Of a stretch of DNA of 64,000 bases, positions 28,902 to 39,519 are shown in pieces. Made by a program: the position numbers and the translations under genes. The stretch comes from Lachnospiraceae bacterium (GTDB lineage: Bacteria; Bacillota; Clostridia; Lachnospirales; Lachnospiraceae). The stretch lies in contig JABUSY010000035.1 of the NCBI GenBank assembly GCA_021442455.1, positions 1 to 64,000 on the forward strand, given 5' to 3'. The stretch's first letter is position 1. Each line of letters opens with the position of its first letter. Under the pieces are notes generated by a model that worked only from the letters and a program-made list of their open reading frames with translations, ran no database searches and was not told the DNA's origin.

Positions 28902-30976
28902 ATAACTCCTTTCCCGTCGATGAATTCTTCAACCGTATGAATTATGAACCAGCAAATCTTCAGACAACATAGCATCAAAAACAAAAATTCTGTATATTGT
29001 TTAGAGTTCATCAACGATAAATTTAATTTCCTTGATGACAACGCCGCTCTAAGTAATCCCTGTGCTTCCTGATAATCTGTCAGAGCTGCGATTGATCAAA
29101 AAATCTCTATCTTATCTTCTTCCTTCATATTTTCATGAATAAGATACTTTCCCCAAATTGTTTCAGCTTCAACATCACTGATACAAACCTGAAAAGAAAC
29201 AAAGATAAAATCATATATTTGAATCGACAATCCTGCATATCCTCATTTTTGACTTAAATATTTAGTTATTACTCTGTCAACGCTAGCTTCAAGTCTATGC
29301 AAGCAGCCAGTTATTTCCCCTTTAGAATAGATGTTGAGATAAAAGTTGTTCAACAGGTGAAAAAACTTGCCGTTTCTGAAATAATCGAACAGTAGTTTCC
29401 TAAACTCTTTAAAACTTTTTTCTTGCTATCGCTGATTATTAGGACAATATCTGTTCAAAAAGTCACCATGCAGCAGGATGACAAACTCATCTTTGCTTAC
29501 AAAAAATATCAATACAGACTTAATTGTCTTCACAATGTAACTCCACACTTTCGCAAATTGATAAACATCCACTATACAAACCCGTCAATCGATAAAAAAC
29601 TTTTTGTTGCCCGTTTAAAAAACTGTACAGAAACACTCAACTCTGAATCTTCACCACATAAATCGTCTCCACTTTCAGAATAGTCTTTATCTCCAAATTA
29701 AACGTTTCTTTGTGTACATTCTTTTGAGAAAATTCAGCTTATTCATCTTTCTCAACAACGATCAAATTTAAAATAACTTGTCATAGCTCATCTGCATAAG
29801 CAATAAGATCGTTATAGATCTTTATCCCCTATCTCACAACTTAGTCTTTCCATTGTCATAAAAACAGCTTGGCCTATAGTGATAAGAAATATAATCCTGC
29901 TAGCTATTTCTGCTCTTTACTCATCTTGCTGAACTATCTTATTTATGCTGTTTTAATTCAATTATTGCTCTGTATCATCAGTTTCTTTCTTATCATGATG
30001 TAGTGATACAAAAAAATGTAGCAATAAAAATACTTTGCATATTTATAACAGTCTTTTCCTTTTTCTTCGCATCCACATACATTCACATAAGTTCTATTTA
30101 TCTCTTTAGATTGATATATCTAGAAACATATTGCATATATACCCAACTGTTTTTTTCTTAAGTAAACATTTTTTATATTTAATATTGATTCTCATATCTT
30201 CATGCGCCCATTGACTGTTCTTTTCATTACTAGTCGTTAGCATGTTAAAATATCTATACTTATTATATCTTATACCAAGTTAAATCTCTACCGACACCAA
30301 TTATCAGAACCAATGAGACTTCTTATTTGGTGAAAGTTATGAGTATTCTCTGGTTATTAACCATAGCACTTTCATACTCTTCGATCAGCATTTTGTTTAG
30401 ACGTATCTTTCTTTTTTTCTTAACGCGATGAACATAAACACAATCTAACACAAAGCAAAAATCTTCATTGCTCAGAAAAACTAAGATCATCTGATACAAG
30501 AAACAAGAACTTTGAATTAATTTGGTTGTGACAACTGTAACTGTACTTATGAGCGTTTCCTTCGTTGTTTTACTTAACCTTGATCATTCCGTCCACTATA
30601 ACAAGTATTGTTTTCGCCAATCTATTGAAAAGTATTTTGTATTTGATACAGACAACTTGTAGCAACACTATTCTATAAACAACCACGCCTGTTCACAGAT
30701 TCCTTACAATCAATAGCTTCGACGCAGTATAATAGTGGAATAAAGATTTCACTCAATATTCTATAAGTTAATTAAAGAAGCTAGTTTTTAGAACAGTTCT
30801 TCAGTGTTATTTGTCACAATGTTCTGATAATGTTGGCACCAAACAGGATATTTTAACTTCGATGCTTTTAGGTATCACCACTACGATTAATACAGTTTAA
30901 TTCTACAATCTCATTACTATATAATAGTGTTAAGAAAAGGTATCACTAGTTTTGCTAACCGCCCTTTCTTAATCAT
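28902..30976. other. Gap between leuS and cmk with unidentified eroded traces
   Basis: 2.1 kb without an intact gene. Just upstream of cmk, the minus strand has a long run interrupted once: VCISDVEAETIWGKYLIHEN, MKEEDKIEIF, a stop, then ALTDYQEAQGLLRAALSS (about 29.03-29.18 kb). At about 30.5 kb another run reads ILVIVDGMIKVK, a stop, then NNEGNAHKYSYSCHN. I cannot name the families. In relatives an HI0933-type flavoprotein often precedes cmk, but I see none of its motifs. The 29423-29683 plus frame is unconvincing. Confidence 0.5.
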
Positions 30977-33391
30977 TTATCTCATAACAAAATTAACAAT
31001 TTTACCAGAAACATAGATCTCTTTTACCACATTTCCTGTTAGATGCTCTGCTATCGCATTTCGCCCTTGTGCCAGGGCATCATCTTTACTGATATTATTT
31101 TCAATGGAAATGACAGCTTTTGTCTTTCCGTTAATCTGTACAGGAATTCTTACTGTATCATCTTTCATGATTTCTTCACTATATTTCGGCCATTTTTCAT
31201 GAAAGACAGTCTCTGTATTTCCGTACTGTTCCCAAATCTCTTCTGCTACATGAGGCACAAAAGGAGCCAATAGCTTCGTAAATATTTCAATCGTTCCCCG
31301 GTCGATGCCTTTCGTCTTTTTTGACAGGTTAATCAACTTATTATTATACTTCATAAATGTTGATATAACTGTATTCAAGCTAAATTTTTCCATACGACAA
31401 GTGATATCATGTATCAAATGATGTCTTATTTTGATCATTTCCGAAGTAGGCAGAACATTGACATCCTTGCTGTCCATAGCCAGCTTCCAAAAACGTTTTA
31501 TGAACCTACTAACTCCATCAATTCCTCGCTCATTCCATTCCACATCAACTTCCGGCGGGCCTATAAACAATTCATACATACGAAGGGAATCGCATCCGTA
31601 ATCTCTCACGAGATCATCCGGTGAAACCATATTTCCTGTAGTTTTACTCATTTTAATATCATTTTCTCCGGTAATCATGCCCTGATTAAACAGCCTCTGA
31701 AAGGGTTCATCAAAGTCTATGACTCCGATATCGTATAGAAACTTTGTATAGAATCTAGAATAAAGCAGATGCAGCACTGCATGCTCTACACCACCAATAT
31801 ACATATCAACCGGAAGGTACTGATTCACTTTTTTTCTGGATACAAATTCTACATCGTTATGATTGTCCACATAACGCAAAAAATACCATGAAGATCCTGC
31901 CCACTGAGGCATAGTATTGGTCTCTCGCTTAGCTTCGGAACTGCAGATCGGGCATTTGCACTTCACCCATTCATCTATGTTGGCTATAGGAGACTCGCCT
32001 GTTTCTGTCGGATGATAGTTTTCTATCTTTGGAAGTATCAAAGGAAGCTCTTCCTCTGGTACCGAAACGTTTCCACAATGAGGGCAATGAATAATTGGAA
32101 TTGGTTCACCCCAATAACGCTGTCGAGAAAATACCCAATCACGAAGCTTGTAATTAACCATTTTCCTTCCAAAGCCCCTTTTTTCAATTATCATCGGAGC
32201 CTCTTGCTTCAAAACGGATAATTTTTTTCCATTCCATTCACCTGAATTGATCATAATGCCGGATACATCGGTATAAGCTTTCGTCATGCTCTCATTTTTT
32301 TCCCCGTCCTCAGCGATAACTGGTATGATCGGCAAATTGAATTTCTTTGCAAATTCAAAATCACGGTCGTCATGTGCAGGCACACACATAATTACTCCGG
32401 TTCCATGGTCCGCAAGAACGTAATCTGACAACCAAATTGGTATCTCCTTTTGATTCAGTGGATGAATAGCATAATTCCCGGTAAATACACCTGTCTTTTT
32501 CTTGGCCTGCAAGCGGTCTACGTTAGATTTCATCGATACGTCTAAAATATATTTTTCAACAGCTTCTCTGTTCTCCTTTGTTGCCAGCTTCGCCGCAAGC
32601 GTATGCTCCGGAGAAATTACAAGGAAAGTAACGCCATAAAGAGTTTCCACTCGTGTAGTGTAGACAGTAATTCTTTCATTTTTCCCCTTAATCAGAAAAT
32701 CTATCTCCATACCATAGGATTTTCCAATCCAGTCTTTCTGCATCTTTTTAACCTTTTCCGGCCAGTCTAGTTTATCCAGATCACCAAGAAGGCGATCAGC
32801 ATATTTGGTTATTTTCAACATCCACTGACGCAGGTTCTTTTTGGTCACCTCCGCTCCACAACGCTCGCATCTTCCGTGTACAATTTCCTCATTGGCCAGC
32901 CCTGTCTTGCAAGAAGGACACCAATTAATGGGAAATTCTTTTTCATAGGCAAGGCCCTTTCTAAACATTTGTATAAAAATCCACTGCGTCCATTTATAAA
33001 ATTGTGGATCACTCGTATTCACTTCCATATTCCAGTCATAAAGAGCTCCTATATCGTTGATCTGGCGTTTAATATTCGCTATATTTTCAGAGGTAGATTT
33101 CACCGGATGGACGCCCATCTTAATGGCATAATTCTCAGCTGGCAATCCGAAAGCATCCCAACCCATTGGATGAATCACATAATGCCCCTGCATCAGCTTG
33201 TAACGACTCCACACATCAGAAATCACATAGCCTCTCCAGTGACCTACATGAAGACCATTGCTTGAAGGGTATGGAAACATATCCAGACAATAATATTTTT
33301 GTTTTTTTTCGTCATATACATTAATTGGTTTTTTCTTCCAATTTTCACGCCACTTTTTTTCAATCGCTTTGTGATTAAATGGTATTGTCAT
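30977..33391 (-). CDS. leuS: Leucyl-tRNA synthetase
   Basis: Charges tRNA-Leu. The 804-residue class I synthetase has the HIGH-type motif HVGH (residues 48-51), the zinc site CPSCKTGLANEEIV with CERCGA, an editing domain (about 220-410, with TTRVETLYGVTF and the GTGVIMCVPAHDDRDF motif), the KMSKT loop (about residue 575) and a C-terminal anticodon-binding part. All looks complete. ATG at 33391 follows GAGGAGG. A near-consensus promoter lies about 90 bases upstream. I found no T-box leader in the 200 bases before the gene. Confidence 0.96.
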   Translation of the reverse strand: MTIPFNHKAIEKKWRENWKKKPINVYDEKKQKYYCLDMFPYPSSNGLHVGHWRGYVISDVWSRYKLMQGHYVIHPMGWDAFGLPAENYAIKMGVHPVKSTSENIANIKRQINDIGALYDWNMEVNTSDPQFYKWTQWIFIQMFRKGLAYEKEFPINWCPSCKTGLANEEIVHGRCERCGAEVTKKNLRQWMLKITKYADRLLGDLDKLDWPEKVKKMQKDWIGKSYGMEIDFLIKGKNERITVYTTRVETLYGVTFLVISPEHTLAAKLATKENREAVEKYILDVSMKSNVDRLQAKKKTGVFTGNYAIHPLNQKEIPIWLSDYVLADHGTGVIMCVPAHDDRDFEFAKKFNLPIIPVIAEDGEKNESMTKAYTDVSGIMINSGEWNGKKLSVLKQEAPMIIEKRGFGRKMVNYKLRDWVFSRQRYWGEPIPIIHCPHCGNVSVPEEELPLILPKIENYHPTETGESPIANIDEWVKCKCPICSSEAKRETNTMPQWAGSSWYFLRYVDNHNDVEFVSRKKVNQYLPVDMYIGGVEHAVLHLLYSRFYTKFLYDIGVIDFDEPFQRLFNQGMITGENDIKMSKTTGNMVSPDDLVRDYGCDSLRMYELFIGPPEVDVEWNERGIDGVSRFIKRFWKLAMDSKDVNVLPTSEMIKIRHHLIHDITCRMEKFSLNTVISTFMKYNNKLINLSKKTKGIDRGTIEIFTKLLAPFVPHVAEEIWEQYGNTETVFHEKWPKYSEEIMKDDTVRIPVQINGKTKAVISIENNISKDDALAQGRNAIAEHLTGNVVKEIYVSGKIVNFVMR

Positions 33392-33477
33392 TGTATTTTC
33401 CTCCTCGCAGTTCTACAGCAATCTCCCTTGAAGGATAAAAATTAATACCTACAAGACAACCCCGAGAATATAAAAAT

Positions 33478-33506
33478 ATTATATTTTCCGAAGTAGAAAA
33501 TGTCAA
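33478..33506 (-). promoter_or_regulatory. Consensus sigma-A promoter of leuS
   Basis: On the minus strand a perfect TTGACA (33506-33501) and TATAAT (33483-33478) are separated by exactly 17 bases, about 87 bases upstream of the leuS ATG. This is the strongest promoter in the window by match to consensus. Confidence 0.85.
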
Positions 33507-34828
33507 GAAACAATTCTGGATTTTATCAATCTGATTTTAGACAAGATATTAACCATAGATTGGATATATTTCAATTAGCAAGTGCCATGAAACCGTAATT
33601 GCTCCTATAAATATCCGAAGATGTGCTAATAAAGTCATCTTGTCATATTCGAAAAGTACACCGTAATCATCAATCTTAATCATAACCATAAAGATCGCAA
33701 ATAATTTTCAGATTTTTCTGATAATTTTTACTATCATAAATATCCGACACTACGTAATTAATTTTTAAAATTTATCCAATGTAGACACATTTACAAGATC
33801 ATCTAAATATTATCAAAATCGTCATCGCTCTCATATCCTATCAGCCTTGCTGCATCAGTCTACAGACAGAAACAAATATTGTCAATCTGTCTATTTTGAT
33901 GCATTCTCTCTGAGCGTGTTACCGGTTCACATTGATAAAAATTGTATCTGTGCAAACGAAGAACATCGGAAACTTTACTATAATTCGCTTTAGTTGAAAT
34001 TCCTGTTTCCTGTACATTCACTGGATACTTAATCATTTTTATATTAGAAATGATCATGACCTCCAGTCAAAGAGAATATATCTGTAAAATTAAAACTTTC
34101 AGCACTTTTCCTGAACAACTGTATTTTTTACTGTGAACCGGAACTAATCATCATCGCACACTTGAAACCTTTGTTAAAATCTCTTCTATCATATCCAGGT
34201 ATATTTATCCATTACTGTTATAAAAATTACAATCGACTTCAGAAGAACAGTTTTTACAAAATTTCTTTCTGCAGGCCATAACTATCATTGTTTTGATAAT
34301 TTATATGCTATGACCTTTGCCAGCAAAATTTCTTCTAATTCTATCATGTCCGAGCAATAGCAAATTTCTGATTCTGTCAATGCTCTAAACGTCCATATCA
34401 TAATACCTCTTGATTTTATATGATTAGTAATTTTTATTTTCATAAAAATATTCATTCATTTAAAAACTTATTTCATATCCATTGTCTCAAGTAAAAGTGT
34501 TACACTTTCAAGTTGTAAATCATTGACTTTTCTCCATATTTCAAGTACTATTCTATTAATAAATAATTTAATAAATAAGCGTTTGGAAATAAAAACAAAT
34601 GATGACATAAAAACCTAACCTTTTCCTCATGAACTGATTTCAATTGCCGAGAGCTATAAACTCAGTAAAATAAGAAATCCATTTCGAACTTATCTGTATA
34701 GAAATTATAAATCATGAAAGAATAGCTTATGACCATTTCTAGGACTATAAAAATAAAATGGCGATCAGTGCGTATAGAAAAAATTTATCCTAAAAACCAC
34801 ACTTTTATAGTCAGCAGTAAGGCTTTCA

Positions 34829-35190
34829 TTGAATAAAATTAATATACAAAATTTCCAGCTTTTTTCTAAAAGCAAAATATTCCGTGATGCTAATTCTTTT
34901 ACACAAGCAATCAACTTAGATGAGAATTTGTGTTGTCCTCTGTTAATGAGGAATGGGCATTTAGGAAACATCTATTCGTCACACGTTGGATTTGAGTGCA
35001 ATTCTTATGATTTTGCCAAAAAGTTTATTTTTCAATCAGCGTCAACCAAAAGCACGTTACAGAATTATCTACACTAATTCAGAGCCTATGGTCCTATGTG
35101 GTGCGAACGGGTTAAGAATCGAGGTTCACCACGATTGGAAACACAATTTTCTAGATGATTTACTATCTTTAAACATTTCTGATTTTTGAT
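34829..35190 (+). pseudogene. aroF: Eroded aroF (DAHP synthase), C-terminal half
   Basis: DAHP synthase opens the shikimate pathway. Changing frames of the plus strand give, in order, INIQNFQLFSKS (family: IGARNMQNFELLKEV), GMGI, a stop, ETSIRHTLDLSAI (family: ERGIRTFETxTRNTLDLSAV) and GANGLRIEVHHDWKHNFLDD (family: GADGLMIEVHNDPExALSDG). The conserved VDPSHxTG in between is no longer readable. Position directly before tyrA and aroA, in the same direction, matches the usual aroF-tyrA-aroA order. It cannot encode a working enzyme; the 5' half is not recognisable. Confidence 0.75.
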
Positions 35191-35213
35191 CCGCTCATAA
35201 AAAACATTATAGG
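35186..35213 (+). promoter_or_regulatory. Possible promoter of tyrA-aroA
   Basis: TTGATC (35186-35191) and TATAGG (35208-35213) with 16 bases between, about 38 bases before the tyrA start. The -10 match is weak. If used, it lies just past the aroF relic and would let tyrA-aroA be transcribed independently. Confidence 0.3.
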
Positions 35214-35250
35214 CATATGCACACCTAGCAGGAAGGAGTTTGTAAGTAAT

Positions 35251-36351
35251 ATGAATAAGACTCGTATCGGATTTATTGGCCTAGGATTAATTGGCGGTTC
35301 CATCGCAAAAGCTATCCGGAAATTTCATCCGGAATATAGATTGCTTGCCTATTCTTTTACCAGAAGTACACTTGATAAAGCAGTAAAAGAAGCAGTGATC
35401 GACATTCCCTGCACTGAGAAAGATTCACTCTTTGCTACTTGTGATTACATATTTTTATGTGCTCCTGTACAAACGAACATCTCTTATCTACCTTTTCTGA
35501 AACAGACCATCAGTTCCAAGTGTGTTTTGACCGATGTAGGAAGTGTGAAAGGTGAGATGCATAATGCCGTAGCCGAAGTAGGCCTCTCCTCCAATTTCAT
35601 TGGTGGCCACCCAATGGCTGGGTCTGAAAAAACAGGTTTTTCCAATTCTAGAGATTATCTACTGGAAAACGCTTATTATGTTATCACACCTTCTGAGCAA
35701 GCAGAATTTTCAAAAATCTCTGCCTATGCGGATCTAGTAGCTTCTTTGGGAGCTATTCCACTAATTCTTTCATATGAGGAACATGACTATATGATGGCCG
35801 GCGTCAGCCATTTGCCCCATATCGTCGCCTCTTGCCTGGTTAATGCAATCGCTAAACTGGATACAGAAAAAGAACGGATGAAGCTAGTTGCAGCCGGAGG
35901 ATTTAAAGACATCACACGGATTGCTTCCTCTTCACCTGTCATATGGAAACAAATTTGCCTCACGAATAAGAAATATATTTCCAAAGTGTTAGACGAATAC
36001 ATTCAGCTGCTGATTCAAGCAAAATATCTAGTAGATCAGGGAGATGGAAATACCCTTTACCAGATGTTCGAATTTGCAAAAAATTACAGAGATTCACTTT
36101 CTGATATAGTGTCCGGTCCAACCTTAGAACAATATGTGCTGTACTGCGATATCTACGATAAAATTGGCGGAATTGCCACTATCACCACTCTTCTGGCTAT
36201 GAACGACATTAGTATCAAGAATATCAACATCATTCACAATCGCGAATGCGGAGAAGGCGTGCTACGCATTGAGTTCTATGAAGAAAAAGCTTGTAAAAAA
36301 GCGATGACCGCCCTTAAAAACAGAGATTACCAAGTACACACACAACAATGA
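35251..36351 (+). CDS. tyrA: Prephenate dehydrogenase with C-terminal ACT domain
   Basis: Oxidises prephenate to 4-hydroxyphenylpyruvate for tyrosine synthesis, using NAD. The 366-residue protein has the Rossmann motif GLGLIGGS (residues 11-18), the substrate-binding motif GGHPMAGSE (about 122-130), the helical dimerisation domain (with GVSHLPHIVA), and a C-terminal ACT domain from about residue 295 (DKIGGIATITTLLAMNDISI), which usually binds tyrosine. ATG at 35251 follows AAGGAG by about 11 bases. Its stop lies 14 bases before the aroA start. The upstream pathway gene aroF is decayed. Confidence 0.93.
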   Translation: MNKTRIGFIGLGLIGGSIAKAIRKFHPEYRLLAYSFTRSTLDKAVKEAVIDIPCTEKDSLFATCDYIFLCAPVQTNISYLPFLKQTISSKCVLTDVGSVKGEMHNAVAEVGLSSNFIGGHPMAGSEKTGFSNSRDYLLENAYYVITPSEQAEFSKISAYADLVASLGAIPLILSYEEHDYMMAGVSHLPHIVASCLVNAIAKLDTEKERMKLVAAGGFKDITRIASSSPVIWKQICLTNKKYISKVLDEYIQLLIQAKYLVDQGDGNTLYQMFEFAKNYRDSLSDIVSGPTLEQYVLYCDIYDKIGGIATITTLLAMNDISIKNINIIHNRECGEGVLRIEFYEEKACKKAMTALKNRDYQVHTQQ

Positions 36352-36365
36352 TATGGAGGCAATCT

Positions 36366-37643
36366 ATGAAATTCACACACACTACCAGAAGTTTAAAAGG
36401 AGAACTTACTGTTCCTGGCGATAAATCTATCTCCCATCGGGCAGTCATGTTTGGTTCTCTGGCTAAGGGGACTACGGAAATTACTCATTTTCTCCGAGGA
36501 GCTGATTGTCTCTCAACGATTGACTGTTTTCGAAAAATGGGAGTAGAGATACAGGAATTCCCAGAAAGGATACTTGTGCATGGCAAGGGGCTTCATGGTC
36601 TCCATGCTCCTGCCTCTATTTTAAACTGCGGCAACAGTGGAACTACCACTCGTCTTCTTGCCGGAATTTTAGCCGGACAGACTTTTTCCAGTGAGATTAC
36701 TGGAGACGCTTCCATCCAAAAGCGTCCTATGGAACGTATTATCAAACCCCTTCTCCAACTAGGAGCTTCCGTGAAAAGTTTGAAAAACAATGGATGTGTG
36801 CCTCTAAAAATCCAGGGCCACCCTTTAAAAGGCATTCACTACCATTCACCTGTCGCATCTGCTCAAGTGAAATCCTGCATCTTGTTGGCTGGCTTGTACA
36901 GTGACGATATTACTAGTGTTACGGAACCTTCGCTTTCCAGGAACCATACCGAACTGATGTTAAGTTATTTCGGAGCCAGAGTAAGAGCAGAAGGAACTAC
37001 GTCTTCCATAGCTCCTGGTTCCTCTCTCTACGGCGCTTCTGTAAAAGTGCCCGGTGACATCTCCTCAGCCGCTTATTTTTTAGTAGCTGCTCTCATGGTT
37101 CCAGGATCCGAAGTCCTTCTCAGAAATGTTGGAATCAATCCTACCAGAAATGGAATTCTTAGAGTTATTCGTTCTATGGGCGGAGAGGTGAAGATTTTGA
37201 ACAAAATCATCGTCGGAGGAGAGCCTACTGCCGATCTTTTAGTTCATAGCAGTCACTTGCACGGTACAGTCATCGAAGGGACTCTAATTCCATCGCTGAT
37301 AGATGAAATTCCAATATTGGCGGTCTTAGCAACGGTTGCCGAAGGAACCACTGTGATCCGTAATGCGGAAGAGTTGAAGGTGAAAGAATCCAATCGTTTG
37401 AATCTTATAGTGGACAATCTTTCTCGCATGGGAGCTGATATTGAAAGCACAGAGGACGGAATGATTATACATGGCGGTCGCACTCTGCGAGGTACGGTAA
37501 TTGACAGTCACCTGGATCATAGGATCGCCATGTCATTTGCTGTCGCATCCCTGATAGCAGACGGCGAAACAGAGATTACCAATGCAGAATGTGTAAATAT
37601 CTCATATCCAGCATTTTACGAAGATTTGTTTAGACTCATATAA
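36366..37643 (+). CDS. aroA: 3-phosphoshikimate 1-carboxyvinyltransferase (EPSP synthase)
   Basis: Joins shikimate-3-phosphate and PEP to give EPSP. The 425-residue protein has PGDKSISHRAVM (about 17-28, with Lys20), NSGTTTRLLAGIL (about 90-102), SAQVKSCILLAGL, DEIPILAVLA (about 310), KESNRL and DHRIAMSFAVA near the C-terminus. All substrate residues I can see are in place. The ATG at 36366 follows GGAGG; a frame extension to 36348 overlaps the tyrA stop and has no such site. It ends an intact two-gene tyrA-aroA unit. Confidence 0.96.
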   Translation: MKFTHTTRSLKGELTVPGDKSISHRAVMFGSLAKGTTEITHFLRGADCLSTIDCFRKMGVEIQEFPERILVHGKGLHGLHAPASILNCGNSGTTTRLLAGILAGQTFSSEITGDASIQKRPMERIIKPLLQLGASVKSLKNNGCVPLKIQGHPLKGIHYHSPVASAQVKSCILLAGLYSDDITSVTEPSLSRNHTELMLSYFGARVRAEGTTSSIAPGSSLYGASVKVPGDISSAAYFLVAALMVPGSEVLLRNVGINPTRNGILRVIRSMGGEVKILNKIIVGGEPTADLLVHSSHLHGTVIEGTLIPSLIDEIPILAVLATVAEGTTVIRNAEELKVKESNRLNLIVDNLSRMGADIESTEDGMIIHGGRTLRGTVIDSHLDHRIAMSFAVASLIADGETEITNAECVNISYPAFYEDLFRLI

Positions 37644-39519
37644 AAGCTATTTTGTTCATAGATTAATTATGTTAAACATTGATATTCCTTTCAAAATCTT
37701 GGCGAGCAAGAGAGAATATTCTATCTTGCTCGCCAAAGTTGATGTTTGAGAATTATTCCCATTTCATCTCTTATTTACACATTTAGCACCTATCATTATA
37801 AGGGCGTCTGTAGGTATTTTTATAAGCGATTTGTCTTCACTGAAGGTGTGCCCTGATATGATAATTTTTCCGATTGCTTTAAACATACAGGAAGCTTGAT
37901 ATAAACTCTAATCTGTTACAGATGAATCAGAATTTTATTTTAAAATCCAGCATTACTTTCTACACGTAACATAATAAAGAAAAGTATGTTCAAACTTTGA
38001 GTTATGAAAACCTCGCGAAGCTCTTCAGTCAATTGAAGAACATATAACTTCCATCGAAGAAATTGCTTTGAATCGCGTTTATTACAATAACCAGATATTT
38101 TCTCATATTTTTTAAGCAATGAGGAATGTTAGCATGAGAATTCCGAAAAGTCTCCGATTTTCACCATTTTCTATAAAAATTCAATAAAGGAAATATATTT
38201 ATGAAAATATAGCAACTTACTGTTTCATAAGTCCGACGTTATGGTAGAATGTTGATTATTGTACAGGCCACTTGCTGGAGAAATACATCTTGCTTCTAGA
38301 TTATAAAATCATTTAGATCAGTACTATGATAGTAATAATATTTTTCAAAATCTAGCATTTATCGGACTTTTCTGTTTAGATGACACATCTAAAATAACTA
38401 GATTTCTTATTCCTGTTTAAAGAAGGTTTGTTTAGGATAACTCTTTACAATGCTCTGATTTCAATCCCTTTCTAAAATTAAATGAATACTTGTTCACAAT
38501 AAAAAATAAATTCTGGAATTTTTTCACAGACAAAAATAGATATCAAAAACTTTCTGTGAACTACTGATAAGGATAGAATTTTAGAAGAACTACGAATCTA
38601 TATACCTGAAATCAAACTCAACATCGTATCCAGCAATAGAAACTGTTTTCTGAAAAGTCTATCTATCTGCTGAAAAATCATGTTCGATGCATGTGCAAAA
38701 TTGTAGCTACATCGAATGAAAGAAACTCTGTAACCTAAAAAACTTCATATAACACCGTATAACACAAATTCTCTGGAGAAAATACAATTTGATTGCAATA
38801 CCCTTGCCGTCTATGTAATAATTTCGATTTTGAATTATCAAAAATTTTACTCAACAAATACTTTTTCTGATCAAAAATTGTTTTTCCCTTGCTGCTGAAA
38901 AACAACAACACCTTCCCTCCAGAGCAGCGGCCGTAAAAATGCTTACTGTACCATAAAGATACCAGTTAAAATTTAAAATTTTGGAATATATAAAAGCCTT
39001 ATACCCAAATAATCTCGTAAGAAATAAAAATATAAATTTCACACAACTGAAAAATGTACAGATATGCTTCATAAATTCCTAACCATCATACACGCGATTA
39101 TGAAATGATTTAAGTGAAAAATCATCAAATTCCTTCTCCTACTTATAAAATTTTTTACCTACAACTCCTTCATCAAACAAGATGTAAATATAAGTTGAGT
39201 AACTGCATAACCCGAACAAAGGAATTGCTATATCATTTGAATTAGACATCTACAATATGCAGTTTCTGGAAATAGATAATACCAAGAGATATTACTTTGT
39301 CGATTTCAAAATATTTGCAATATACTACTAACATAGAATATTTTTATTATGGTAAAATGCTGTATAAAATCTAGATTTAAAAAACAAATATAACTCGCTT
39401 GGACGACAAATCATTATCCAACAGACGAAAACACTGCCTCTACATTCGTGAATTCTTTTCCTCCTGTAGCGACAGTTTCCTTTTTCTCACTTGTTGTGAG
39501 TGTTATGATTCAATTATCC
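37644..39519. other. Gap between convergent aroA and etfA
   Basis: A perfect 13-bp hairpin lies at 37699-37736. The remaining 1.8 kb has no gene I accept. A plus-strand run EALQSIEEHITSIEEIALNR (about 38.02-38.08 kb), and another, ILEELRIYIPEIKLNIVSSN (about 38.58-38.64 kb), have the look of a decayed gene; the second weakly resembles the start of a LysR-type effector domain. The minus frame 38851-39072 has no ribosome binding site. Confidence 0.5.
37699..37736 (+). terminator. Perfect hairpin after aroA
   Basis: TTGGCGAGCAAGA (37699-37711) and TCTTGCTCGCCAA (37724-37736) form a 13-bp perfect stem with a 12-base loop, 56 bases after the aroA stop. No T-run follows on the plus strand; on the minus strand GATTTTG follows. 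It could act as a bidirectional terminator or as a 3' stabilising stem. Confidence 0.55.

Larger units (their letters stand above)
33392..35250. other. Divergent leuS-tyrA gap with an aroF relic
   Basis: The leuS promoter is at 33478-33506. From about 33.5 to 34.8 kb I recognise no gene: short frames such as 33860-34057 minus lack support. From about 34.83 to 35.19 kb the plus strand holds the worn 3' half of a DAHP synthase gene (separate entry), followed by the tyrA start region. Confidence 0.55.

Noticed and set aside
29423..29683. Plus-strand open frame of 86 codons in the leuS-cmk gap
   Set aside because: No ribosome binding site or recognisable motif; the Lys/Asn/Leu-rich product looks like chance translation of AT-rich DNA.
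33392..33600. T-box leader upstream of leuS
   Set aside because: I looked on the minus strand for the conserved GGTGGxACC-type T-box sequence and a terminator stem and found neither.
38580..38690. LysR-type regulator relic
   Set aside because: One run (ILEELRIYIPEIKLNIVSSN) resembles the start of a LysR effector domain, but no helix-turn-helix is readable nearby.
38851..39072. Minus-strand open frame of 73 codons with many Phe and Cys
   Set aside because: No ribosome binding site and no membrane-protein pattern of a known family; the neighbouring sequence is eroded.
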